DNA of 64,000 nucleotides from Fen-1258 sp964441505. GTDB lineage: Bacteria > Bacteroidota > Ignavibacteria > Ignavibacteriales > Melioribacteraceae. The stretch lies in assembly GCA_964441505.1 (NCBI GenBank), contig CAYTUV010000014.1, forward strand, positions 1 to 64,000. The letters run 5' to 3'. Shown piece by piece: positions 22,661 to 30,516 of this stretch. Position numbers and translations under genes: made by a program. Within the stretch, counting starts at the first letter, position 1. Every line of letters starts with the position of its first letter. The notes below the pieces were generated by a model. That model did no database searches, had not been told where the DNA came from, and saw only the letters and a list, made by a program, of their open reading frames with translations.

Positions 22661-24265
22661 ATGGAATCAAAACAAACAAAAAGATCAAAATTCTTCACGA
22701 TGATGACTATCATTTTTCTATGGTTATTCTCTTTGAAACTTATTGCGCAAGAAAAAGCAGAACTAAAAATTGACCCCTTGATGTTCGTGGCATTGAAAGA
22801 GTGTAGGAGTATTACTCAACAAATAGGTAACCAGCTTTTTCCAGGCTGGCAGTTTTCCAAAACACCGGTATTGTTTTACCGTCCCAAAGTGCAGGAAGTA
22901 TTAATCAATTATCCACATAAACCAAAAGGATTTTCAGAGTACAATGGCTATAACCTATTGGGTAACGAAAAAATATATTATCGTAACGATACAACTTTTT
23001 TTGATATTGACGGGCAAAACACATCTTTTGATATTGACAGTATCACTGTGTTAGTTGTGGCAGACCGCTCAAGCAATTTGCGCAACCAGTTAATGGATGT
23101 TGCACTTAACAGACCCAAAGAGTACATACAAAAATATTTTGATTCATGGAGTTTTATGCCATCGGCTTATGATGTTGTGTTTACAATAATGCATGAAGCT
23201 TTTCATGTTTATCAGCATACCAAAGCGCCTGAAAAATTTGCGAATGAAGCTGCTGTAATTAAATATCCTGTGCTTGACCCGGTGAATAACGCATTGTATG
23301 TTTTAGAAGGGAATATTTTAAGAGATGCACTGCTTGCAAAAGATGCTGCTACCAAATTAGAAAAAACAAAACAGTTTATCGCAGTACGTACCTACCGCCA
23401 GTCATTGTTAGACAGCACACTGGCGGAATATGAAAACCGTAACGAATATGCAGAAGGTATTGCAAAATATATTGAGTATAAGCTTATGAAAATAGGGGGG
23501 CAATTAGTACCGGGAAAAGAAATGAGTTATTATGCCGGGTTCAATGGTTATGAAGGAACACTTTCTAAAATGCTTATTGACGAAATAAACAGTATGGTTC
23601 AATATGTATCAATAACCAATGATGCTTTTGCAAATAAATTCGGCACAGGACCGCTACGTTTTAAACTATATAAATTAGGTGCCTGCGAGAGCTTGTTGCT
23701 GGATGATTTGATGCCTTCATGGAAAGAAAATATATTTACCGACAATGTGTATTTATGTAACTTGCTGAAAGAATCACTAAAATTATCTCCCTCGAAATTG
23801 CAGCAATACTTGCAAACTGCAAAGAACGAATATAATTACGATAAAGCATATTTAGATAAACTACAGTTTCAAAAAGACGGTGAACAATATGCTCGAAACA
23901 AGGCAGACAAAATTTTTAATACAGATAAAACACTGATAAGAATTTCCTATGAAGGTTTTACTGATAAAGCATCTTTATACAGGTTTACCCCATTTGGCAT
24001 AACGAAGGTAAACCAGTCATCAACCATTTTCGATCTTGTTCCTGTTTTAATTGGATTTAAAGATGGAGTTAAGTTAGATATGAAACAGGCAACGCCTGTA
24101 TTAATAGATAAAGAGAAAAAACAAGTTGTATTTGCCGTTGCCACCGCAGCGACAGATATTAAACTAGTTAATGGAGATAAAATAGATTGCAACGATTTTT
24201 TATTGTCAGGTGCAAATATGGAAATAAACATATTAGGCAATATTGTTAATATAAAGTTTAGGTAA
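22661..24265 (+). CDS. Secreted protein with HEXXH zincin-like motif
   Basis: A 534-residue protein with a signal peptide (FFTMMTIIFLWLFSLKLIAQ). Near residue 184 it has IMHEAFHVYQH, an HEXXH motif, and about 85 residues later NEYAEGIAKYIEYKLM, whose Glu could be the third zinc ligand of a gluzincin-type metallopeptidase. I do not recognise the family beyond that. The first 35 codons and the upstream promoter are nearly the same as those of the gene at 24602, while the rest is unrelated, so the gene looks assembled by fusion of a duplicated signal-peptide module with a new body. The neighbouring two-component system may control it. Confidence 0.65.
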   Translation: MESKQTKRSKFFTMMTIIFLWLFSLKLIAQEKAELKIDPLMFVALKECRSITQQIGNQLFPGWQFSKTPVLFYRPKVQEVLINYPHKPKGFSEYNGYNLLGNEKIYYRNDTTFFDIDGQNTSFDIDSITVLVVADRSSNLRNQLMDVALNRPKEYIQKYFDSWSFMPSAYDVVFTIMHEAFHVYQHTKAPEKFANEAAVIKYPVLDPVNNALYVLEGNILRDALLAKDAATKLEKTKQFIAVRTYRQSLLDSTLAEYENRNEYAEGIAKYIEYKLMKIGGQLVPGKEMSYYAGFNGYEGTLSKMLIDEINSMVQYVSITNDAFANKFGTGPLRFKLYKLGACESLLLDDLMPSWKENIFTDNVYLCNLLKESLKLSPSKLQQYLQTAKNEYNYDKAYLDKLQFQKDGEQYARNKADKIFNTDKTLIRISYEGFTDKASLYRFTPFGITKVNQSSTIFDLVPVLIGFKDGVKLDMKQATPVLIDKEKKQVVFAVATAATDIKLVNGDKIDCNDFLLSGANMEINILGNIVNIKFR

Positions 24266-24400
24266 TAAAGTAGCAGAACTGACACACGGCCCGAAAGGAA
24301 ATAAAATTAGAGCTAGGTAGTTTGAAAAGAAGCACTACAGCTAACAAAGGGTTTATAAAATGGGGGCGGACGTGGTAGAATTAAACTTTGTGCATCTAAT

Positions 24401-24475
24401 AAACTGTACGGCAATTAGTCCAATAACCGAAACAATCATCAAAGAAATAATAAATTTTATTTTTCTTTCTTTCAT
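24401..24475 (-). pseudogene. Truncated 5' end of a duplicated histidine kinase gene
   Basis: From the ATG at 24475 the minus strand reads MKERKIKFIISLMIVSVIGLIAVQF, matching the first 25 residues of the kinase at 20951-22525 (MKERKIKFIIAIMTAAVIGLIAVQL). Similarity stops there, and the frame runs into unrelated codons ending at 24353. It is the leftover of a duplication that carried the start of the kinase gene together with the divergent promoter. It is not expected to be functional, although the codons before the break could be translated as a one-helix peptide. Confidence 0.7.
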
Positions 24476-24601
24476 CGTTGCAAATTTAGCGTAATCTTGG
24501 ACGTAATTCTTACGTTTAACAAATCTTAAGGACACTTTTGTGACTTTTCGATGTATGAGTTTATATCTTAACACAGTAAAATAAAAAAAGGAGAAAATAT
24601 T
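24476..24601. repeat. Second copy of the kinase divergent promoter region
   Basis: These bases closely match 22526-22660, including CGTTGCAAATTTAGCGTAA, TTGGACGTAATTCTTA and ACTTTTCGATGTATGAGT. The copy is shorter, mainly because 10 bp covering one of the two TTTAACAA repeats is missing, as expected from recombination between direct repeats. It should still drive the gene at 24602, which has AAAGGAG at 24588-24594 upstream of its ATG. Confidence 0.75.
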
Positions 24602-25342
24602 ATGGAAATACTAAAAACAGACAGATCAAAATTCTTCACAATGATGGTGATCATCATCCTTGGATTATTCTCAATGTCACTTTTAGCTCAGGAAAAAGAG
24701 GAAGGCAAATCAAAACTTAGCCGGCTCAAAGGTAAAGTTGAAAAAATCACAGTGAAAGTTGACGGTAAAGATGTTGTCTTCGAGGGTGAGGAAGCTCAAA
24801 AAATGGCCGATAAAATGAAAACGGAAAAGAGAATCAAAATGTTTTCGTCAGGCGATCTTAAAGAACTTGAAGAAGGTGATGGAAATGTAATGGTATTCAG
24901 GTCGAAAGCTCATGCCTGTGATATAGATATTAAAACGGATGGTTTAAAAAAGAAAATCAATGTTGAAGACAAAGACGGTAAAAAAGTAGTAACCATTACC
25001 ACAACGAAGGACGGTAAAGAGGAAACTAAAACTTATGAAGGTGAAGATGCTGAAAAATTCCTGAAAGAAGAAAAGGGAATGAAACATATGACAGCCACCG
25101 TGGCAAATGATGAAGATATGCCAAATGACCATATGATTTATTTCAATCGTAAAATTGGCGGAAAAGGAATAAGTAAACATTGTTGTAATTGCTGTGGCGG
25201 CGGATGCGGTATGGATATGGCTCCAATGCATGGTAAGATGTCCCATAAGATGATGATGAAGATGAAATCTGACAGTAATGACGCGGATGAAGCTGATGTA
25301 ATCATCGAAAAGAAAATGGAGAAGAAAGAACAGAAGAAATAG
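24602..25342 (+). CDS. Secreted Lys-rich protein with Cys/Met/His-rich C-terminus
   Basis: A 246-residue protein with a signal peptide (FFTMMVIIILGLFSMSLLAQ) almost identical in place and sequence to that of the gene at 22661. The body is highly charged and has an internal repeat: VDGKDVVFEGEEAQKMADKMK near 52-72 and KDGKEETKTYEGEDAEKFLKEEK near 136-158. Residues about 196-224 are packed with metal-type ligands: CCNCCGGGCGMDMAPMHGK, then MSHKMMMKMK. It ends in a Lys/Glu-rich tail. No family is recognised. The location beside a kinase promoter copy suggests an envelope metal-binding or stress protein regulated by the pair at 20262-22525, but no function has been shown. Confidence 0.7.
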   Translation: MEILKTDRSKFFTMMVIIILGLFSMSLLAQEKEEGKSKLSRLKGKVEKITVKVDGKDVVFEGEEAQKMADKMKTEKRIKMFSSGDLKELEEGDGNVMVFRSKAHACDIDIKTDGLKKKINVEDKDGKKVVTITTTKDGKEETKTYEGEDAEKFLKEEKGMKHMTATVANDEDMPNDHMIYFNRKIGGKGISKHCCNCCGGGCGMDMAPMHGKMSHKMMMKMKSDSNDADEADVIIEKKMEKKEQKK

Positions 25343-25380
25343 TTTTTCCATCCAACTTTACAATAAATATATTGGAACAA

Positions 25381-25521
25381 AGAAGCTGTCTCAAAAGGTT
25401 TAGAGTCATTTCGAGTGAAGTCGAGTAATGGGTTTACTTATTCTAATCACACTTCTCCGAAGGAGTCCTACGGACGACTCCGCTCAGTGTGACGTGAAAA
25501 ATACTTTTGAGACGACCTCTT
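25381..25521. repeat. Miniature inverted-repeat element (141 bp)
   Basis: The 419-bp gap 25343-25761 is non-coding. AGAAGCTGTCTCAAAAGG at 25381-25398 and its inverted version ACTTTTGAGACGACCTCTT at 25503-25521 form terminal repeats sharing GTCTCAAAAG. The interior has TCATTTCGAGTGAAGTCGAG and GACTCCGCTCAGTGTGACG, phrases of a kind seen in dispersed repeats. There is no open reading frame of note. The remaining bases 25522-25761 hold nothing recognised apart from the ribosome-binding site of the next gene. Confidence 0.55.
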
Positions 25522-25761
25522 GTTATTTATGGAACCACTTTCATACCAAATCTAGATTATCAAAATCAATTTCCCGATATCCAAAATTTTTGTTGCATCA
25601 GGTAAATATTAAAATTATCTTCAATTCGGATATAGTTAATTGATATCTGATTAAAAAATAATTTTTAAAAATCATATGATCATTTTATCAGAAAGGATTG
25701 TGCTAACAAAAATTAGTAGAGAATAATCTGATCATAATAAAATAGTACGGAGAAGAAGAAC

Positions 25762-27402
25762 TTGACAGAATCTACCTCCGATGCCGAAAAACTAAATCAG
25801 ATAGTTTCATATCTGAAGAATATAGAAATCCGAGTATCAAAACTCGAAGCACACCTTAATATTGATTCAGACTCCTCAGAGGATGAACTCAGTTTACCCA
25901 GTATAATACCTAATAATCTTTCGGAACGAGCAGACTCTTTGGAAAATCAGATCGGTCAATTCTGGTTTGCAAAAATTGGCATAGTCATTCTTTCAATTGG
26001 TATCGTTTTCCTGCTTACATTTCCATATCAAAATCTACCACCAATATTTCCAAGCCTGATTGGATTCGTTCTTGTGGCGGTTTTGTTCTGGCTGTCAAAC
26101 TACTTACGCACCTCTTTTCAGTACCTGTCACAATATGTTTTTGGCGGCGGACTGCTGTTGCTGTATTTTACAACGCTCCGGTTACACTACTTCGGTGTTG
26201 TTCCGGCGGTTGAGAACAATCTGATAGAGATTATTTTCTTAGCGATTGTCACAATCGTGCATCTATACATCTCTTACCGGAAGAAGTCAATTTACCTGAG
26301 TTCAATTGGAATTACTCTTGGCTGTATTACAACACTTATTAGTAATGACTCGTATTCAGTTTTTGCATTCTCCGTTCTTTTATCGCTATCTATTGTTTAC
26401 CTAAGACTAAAACATGAATGGAATGGATTTTACATATACGGGATAGCTCTTATATACATTACAACACTGCTCTGGTTTATCAATAATCCGCTCTTGGGAA
26501 ACAATGTTGAATTACGAAACAGTTCTCCTCTCGCAGTTCTGTCAATTCTCCTATTAGCAATTATTTTTGCTTTCGGAAATTTCTTCAAAGACGAAAAAGA
26601 ATCCGAGAACAATAATCTAATTGTAAGTACTATTCTCAACTGTTTTCTAAGCTACACGTTGTTTCTGATATTTACTGTAACAAAGCATAAAGATTCACTG
26701 GCGCTCTTTCACATTTCTTCCTCGATTATTTATCTCATCATAGCAACACTATATTGGACTAAAAGCGAAAGCAAATTCTCTACTTTTTTCTATTCTATCG
26801 CAGGCTATACAGCATTAAGTGTGGCTATAGTTGCCCAATTCCCTAAGCCGGATTTCTTTGTTTGGTTGTGCTGGCAGAGTTTACTGGTTGTTTCAACTGC
26901 GCTCTGGTTCCGCTCCAAGATTATTATAGTAGCAAATTTTGTAATGTATCTGTTAATATTTATCTCCTATTTATTTATGGCGGGCACAATCGGTACAGTT
27001 ACTCTCAGTTTTGGTGTTGTTGCTCTTATAACAGCAAGAATTTTAAATTGGCAGAAGGATAGGCTTGATCTGAAAACAGAAATAATGCGGTTATCATATC
27101 TTGCTGCTGCGTTTTTTATCTTCCCGTACGCCCTATACCATATTGTACCAAAAGATTATGTAGCTTTGTCGTGGACAATCGTCGCAATTATTTATTATGT
27201 ACTTAGTGTAGTTCTAAAGAAAAATAAAAAATACCGCTGGATGGCACTGTTAACATTTGTACTAACTGTATTGTATATACTTTTTGTCGGAACATCTAAC
27301 CTTAATCCTATTTACAGAATTGTTTCGTTTATTGTACTGGGACTTGTACTCTTAGCAGTTTCGATATTTTACGGAAGAGTAAAATCAAAAAGCCTTGATT
27401 AG
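25762..27402 (+). CDS. DUF2339-like polytopic membrane protein
   Basis: A 546-residue protein. Residues 1-70 are soluble and contain a coiled coil (LNQIVSYLKNIEIRVSKLEAHL); the rest is about 14 closely packed hydrophobic helices, beginning FWFAKIGIVILSIGIVFLLTFPY, the GxxxLxxGxxFxLxY-type entry of DUF2339 proteins. Function is unknown. It starts with TTG at 25762; GGAG at 25749-25752 is in range and no ATG is available before the coiled coil. The Rieske gene follows after about 70 nt on the same strand, so shared transcription with the bc-type complex is possible but not required. Confidence 0.7.
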   Translation: MTESTSDAEKLNQIVSYLKNIEIRVSKLEAHLNIDSDSSEDELSLPSIIPNNLSERADSLENQIGQFWFAKIGIVILSIGIVFLLTFPYQNLPPIFPSLIGFVLVAVLFWLSNYLRTSFQYLSQYVFGGGLLLLYFTTLRLHYFGVVPAVENNLIEIIFLAIVTIVHLYISYRKKSIYLSSIGITLGCITTLISNDSYSVFAFSVLLSLSIVYLRLKHEWNGFYIYGIALIYITTLLWFINNPLLGNNVELRNSSPLAVLSILLLAIIFAFGNFFKDEKESENNNLIVSTILNCFLSYTLFLIFTVTKHKDSLALFHISSSIIYLIIATLYWTKSESKFSTFFYSIAGYTALSVAIVAQFPKPDFFVWLCWQSLLVVSTALWFRSKIIIVANFVMYLLIFISYLFMAGTIGTVTLSFGVVALITARILNWQKDRLDLKTEIMRLSYLAAAFFIFPYALYHIVPKDYVALSWTIVAIIYYVLSVVLKKNKKYRWMALLTFVLTVLYILFVGTSNLNPIYRIVSFIVLGLVLLAVSIFYGRVKSKSLD

Positions 27403-27470
27403 AGTACGAACCCAATGAAGTAATGAATTTTTTCTAACTAATTGAATTGATAACTAAACTAGTAGAAACC

Positions 27471-27902
27471 ATGGCAATAAATAGAAGAAAATTTCTAAAC
27501 ACACTTCTGGGTGTAGGGGGAGTTGGGGGAATCTTATCCGTATTTTACCCAATCTTTTCGTTTTTAATACCTCCCAAGAGTGCCGAACCAAAAGTTAATT
27601 CAGTTAAAGCGGGATTGATTTCTGAGCTTCCGACTAACAGTTCAAAAATAATTAAGTTCGGAAGAAAACCGGTTATTCTCATTAAAACAGAGGACGATCA
27701 ACTTAAAGCATTATCCGCAGGCTGCACACATTTGGATTGCATTGTTCAGTACAAAACTGACACAAAGCAGATTTTATGTGCCTGCCATAACGGAATTTAT
27801 GATCTGAACGGACGTAATGTTTCAGGGCCTCCTCCAAGACCTCTCGAAGTATTTGAAGTAAAAGTAATTAAAGACGAAATCGTCATTACTAAAGTGGGTT
27901 AA
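27471..27902 (+). CDS. Rieske iron-sulfur protein of a bc-type complex
   Basis: About 143 residues from the ATG at 27471; an upstream TTG at 27447 lacks a ribosome-binding site. The N-terminus MAINRRKFLNTLLGVGGVGGILSVFYPIF is a twin-arginine-type signal/membrane anchor. The 2Fe-2S motifs are CTHLDC and CACHNGIYD, with the two Cys-His pairs of a Rieske cluster and the extra disulfide cysteines, followed by the proline loop SGPPPRPL. It would take electrons from quinol at the Qo site and pass them to the c-type cytochrome. It lies 2 nt before the cytochrome b gene. Confidence 0.93.
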   Translation: MAINRRKFLNTLLGVGGVGGILSVFYPIFSFLIPPKSAEPKVNSVKAGLISELPTNSSKIIKFGRKPVILIKTEDDQLKALSAGCTHLDCIVQYKTDTKQILCACHNGIYDLNGRNVSGPPPRPLEVFEVKVIKDEIVITKVG

Positions 27903-27904
27903 TT

Positions 27905-28987
27905 ATGATCAAGAATATGGGCAACAAATTTATTTCGTGGATAGACGAACGGTATGATCTCTCGCCGGTGCGCGATTTGCTTGAACATAAAAAAGTTCCG
28001 GCGCATAGACATTCCGTGTGGTATTACATGGGAGGAGTTACACTTTTTCTTTTTTTAGTTCAGCTATTTACGGGAATACTTCTTCTCTTGTATTACAGAC
28101 CGGGAGAAGACAGTGCTTACGAAAGCGTTCGATTCATTGTTACAGAAGTTAGATTCGGATGGCTGATAAGAAATGTTCACAGCTGGTCAGCGAATCTTTT
28201 AGTTCTGTTTGCTTTCATTCATATGTTCAGTGTTTTCTTCTCAAAGGCTTATGAAAAACCGAGGGAGTTAACGTGGATAACCGGCTTTATCAGTTTAGTC
28301 TTTACGCTCGCATTCGGATTCAGCGGCTACCTTTTACCATGGAATGAACTTGCATTCTTTGCTACAAAGGTAGGTACAGATATAGTCGGAGTAGTTCCAA
28401 TAATAGGAGAACCTCTCAAAACATTTTTAAGAGGAGGAGAAGAGGTAACCGGTGCAACACTTTCGAGATTCTTCGGTATTCATGTGGCTATTCTTCCTGC
28501 CATCTTCACAGTTTTTCTTGGACTGCATTTATTATTTATACAGCAGCAGGGAATGCATGAGCCGGAACATTTCAAAAACCTTCCTGAAGAGAAGAAAAAA
28601 TATATTCCATTCTTTCCGGATTTTGCTTTGAAAGATCTTCTTTTGTGGGTAGTGGTCTTTAACATTCTGATTTTTCTGGCGCTCTATTTCCCGTGGGAGT
28701 TGGGAAATAAAGCAGAGGCATTTGCATCAGCCCCAGCCGGTATAAAACCGGAATGGTATTTCATGTTCATGTTTCAATCGCTTAAACTTCTTCCCGCCCA
28801 TATTCTATTTCTGGAAGGCGAATTACTTGGTGTTTTGTTCTTTGGAATTGCAGGATTTGTCTGGATGCTGGTTCCATACATTAAAATAAAACACAAACCC
28901 AACTGGAAAATTCAACCCTTAACCTTGATAGGGATTATTGTTGTTGCATTCATAGTGATAATGACAGTCGTAGGTTACTTATTATAG
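27905..28987 (+). CDS. Cytochrome b of a b6-type quinol:cytochrome c oxidoreductase
   Basis: A 360-residue membrane protein joining the b6-like part (four helices, two haem b) and the subunit IV-like part. Haem ligands are the pairs in NVHSWSANLLVLFAFIH (13 residues between the His) and FGIHVAILPAIFTVFLGLH (14 residues between), the 13/14 spacing characteristic of b6-type rather than mitochondrial-type cytochrome b. KPEWYFM carries the PEWY motif of the quinol oxidation site. It oxidises menaquinol or similar quinol and moves protons across the membrane. Its neighbours supply the Rieske centre and a nine-haem cytochrome in place of cytochrome c1 or f. Confidence 0.93.
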   Translation: MIKNMGNKFISWIDERYDLSPVRDLLEHKKVPAHRHSVWYYMGGVTLFLFLVQLFTGILLLLYYRPGEDSAYESVRFIVTEVRFGWLIRNVHSWSANLLVLFAFIHMFSVFFSKAYEKPRELTWITGFISLVFTLAFGFSGYLLPWNELAFFATKVGTDIVGVVPIIGEPLKTFLRGGEEVTGATLSRFFGIHVAILPAIFTVFLGLHLLFIQQQGMHEPEHFKNLPEEKKKYIPFFPDFALKDLLLWVVVFNILIFLALYFPWELGNKAEAFASAPAGIKPEWYFMFMFQSLKLLPAHILFLEGELLGVLFFGIAGFVWMLVPYIKIKHKPNWKIQPLTLIGIIVVAFIVIMTVVGYLL

Positions 28988-28998
28988 GGAACAATAAA

Positions 28999-30264
28999 AT
29001 GGAAAAAAGATTTTTTGATATCTCCGTATTCACAATAACGTTCTTTATTCTTTTTGGTTCTCTCTACGCGCAGAAGAAAGACAAGGCTCAACAAAGCTTT
29101 AAAGAGGACCGATGTTATTCATGTCATAAAGAGATTGAGAGCTTACCAATAGATTTCTCGGAAAATGATACGCACAGGCACGCAAATCTATCTTGTGCAT
29201 CCTGCCATGGCGGAGATCCGAATAGTGATGATCAGGAAATTGCTATGAGTCCTTCCAGGGGATTTATCGGTGTACCCAAAAAGAAAGATATTCCAAAATT
29301 TTGCGGGAAGTGCCATTCGAATATCGATTTTATGAGAGTATATCAGCCCCGTATCGCAACAGATCAGGTAGCTCAATACTATACCAGCTTACACGGTAAG
29401 AAACTTCTTTTGGGAGATGAAAATGTTGCCGATTGTTCAAGCTGCCACTCAGCGCACAAAATTTTATCGGCAAAAGATCCACGGTCAACGGTTCATAAAT
29501 TAAATGTACCCAACACATGTAATAAATGTCACGGCAATACAGATCTGATGAAAAAATATAATCTTCTCGGCAATGTGCTGGAGGAATATTCAAAGAGTGT
29601 TCACGGTGTAGCTCTTATGAAAAATAAAGATTTAGGCGCACCGGCATGTAATGATTGTCACGGTAATCATGGCGCTATGCCTCCGGGTATAACCTCCATC
29701 TCTCACGTATGCGGTACATGTCATGCAATTAATATGGAATACTTCAATGCAACAAAAATGGCAAAAGCGTTTGAAGTACAGGATTTTCACGGATGTGAGC
29801 AATGCCATGGTAACCATGCAATTCTAAAACCTAATGATGAAATGATAAGTATTGGCAAAGAATCGAAATGTGTTGAATGTCATTCATCCGGCGATGAGGG
29901 CTATGCGGTTTCTCAAAAAATATATTCATCACTTACGCAATTGAAAAATAGTTACAATGCGGCTAACGCAAAATATTTGGAAGTGAGACAAAAAGGGATG
30001 AACGATGTGGAAATTGGATTCCAGCTTCAAGACGCCAAACAGGCTCTGATACAGTCCCGTACGTTAATTCATACTTTCGATTCAATAAAAGTAGATGCCA
30101 AAACCCAAGAAGGGATCAACATTTCAAATAAGGCATCGCTCTTAGCCCAAAAAGAAATTGATGAGTATTCTACTAGAAGAAATGGATTTGCTGTAGCAAC
30201 GTTAGCATTTTTAGCATTTATTATAGCGCTGTATTTTAAGATAAAGGACAAGGTTAATCATTGA
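28999..30264 (+). CDS. Nine-haem membrane-anchored cytochrome c
   Basis: A 421-residue protein with a signal peptide (FDISVFTITFFILFGSLYAQ), nine CXXCH haem c motifs (CYSCH, CASCH, CGKCH, CSSCH, CNKCH, CNDCH, CGTCH, CEQCH, CVECH) spaced through residues 30-300, a helical region, and a C-terminal transmembrane anchor (GFAVATLAFLAFIIALYF). It faces the periplasm and most likely accepts electrons from the Rieske protein encoded two genes earlier, acting where cytochrome c1 would. Multihaem c-type partners are known in bc complexes of Chlorobi-group and metal-reducing bacteria. The last codons and the stop overlap the terminal repeat of the element at 30254-30450. Confidence 0.9.
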   Translation: MEKRFFDISVFTITFFILFGSLYAQKKDKAQQSFKEDRCYSCHKEIESLPIDFSENDTHRHANLSCASCHGGDPNSDDQEIAMSPSRGFIGVPKKKDIPKFCGKCHSNIDFMRVYQPRIATDQVAQYYTSLHGKKLLLGDENVADCSSCHSAHKILSAKDPRSTVHKLNVPNTCNKCHGNTDLMKKYNLLGNVLEEYSKSVHGVALMKNKDLGAPACNDCHGNHGAMPPGITSISHVCGTCHAINMEYFNATKMAKAFEVQDFHGCEQCHGNHAILKPNDEMISIGKESKCVECHSSGDEGYAVSQKIYSSLTQLKNSYNAANAKYLEVRQKGMNDVEIGFQLQDAKQALIQSRTLIHTFDSIKVDAKTQEGINISNKASLLAQKEIDEYSTRRNGFAVATLAFLAFIIALYFKIKDKVNH

Positions 30265-30450
30265 AGTTACGCAGAGTGATGTTATTAAAGATAAAACCAA
30301 GGTAGTGCCATTCCCGTCCCGCATCAAGTGCGGGATAAACTCGCGGGAATCTATATGTGGATTCCCGATAAAAATCCCGCTGTACGGGATGCCGTAAAGC
30401 GGCACATTCGGGAATGACATAAATCTTGTTTTGCGTAACATTCGTTAATT
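30254..30450. repeat. MITE-like element, copy 1
   Basis: TTAATCATTGAAGTTACGC at 30254-30272 is matched in inverted orientation by GCGTAACATTCGTTAATTAA ending near 30452. Inside are several CCCG-rich hairpins, such as TCCCGCATCAAGTGCGGGA and GCCGTAAAGCGGC. A second copy at 58008-58208 shares the left end, GCAGAGTGATGTTATTAA, and the right part, TGTACGGGATGCCGTAAAGC. No coding capacity. The left repeat supplies the stop codon of the nine-haem cytochrome gene. Confidence 0.6.
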
Positions 30451-30482
30451 AATAAAAAAGCCGCATCCTTATGGGGTGCGGC
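30449..30482 (-). terminator. Rho-independent terminator of the RND pump operon
   Basis: GCCGCATCC (30460-30468) pairs with GGGTGCGGC (30474-30482), a 9-bp stem with a 5-base loop and one G-T pair. On the minus strand it is followed by a T-run (30454-30459 read as A on plus). It is 35 nt after the stop of the RND transporter gene. Confidence 0.8.
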
Positions 30483-30516
30483 CTCATTCTAAAAACTGTT
30501 AACTGCAAACTGCTTA

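Noticed and set aside
24944..25351. Minus-strand open frame with His-rich segments (HLHHHLMGHLTMHWSH)
   Set aside because: It is the antisense of the Met-rich region of the secreted protein at 24602; Met codons read backwards give His. No ribosome-binding site, and the plus-strand gene has a signal peptide and a strong start.
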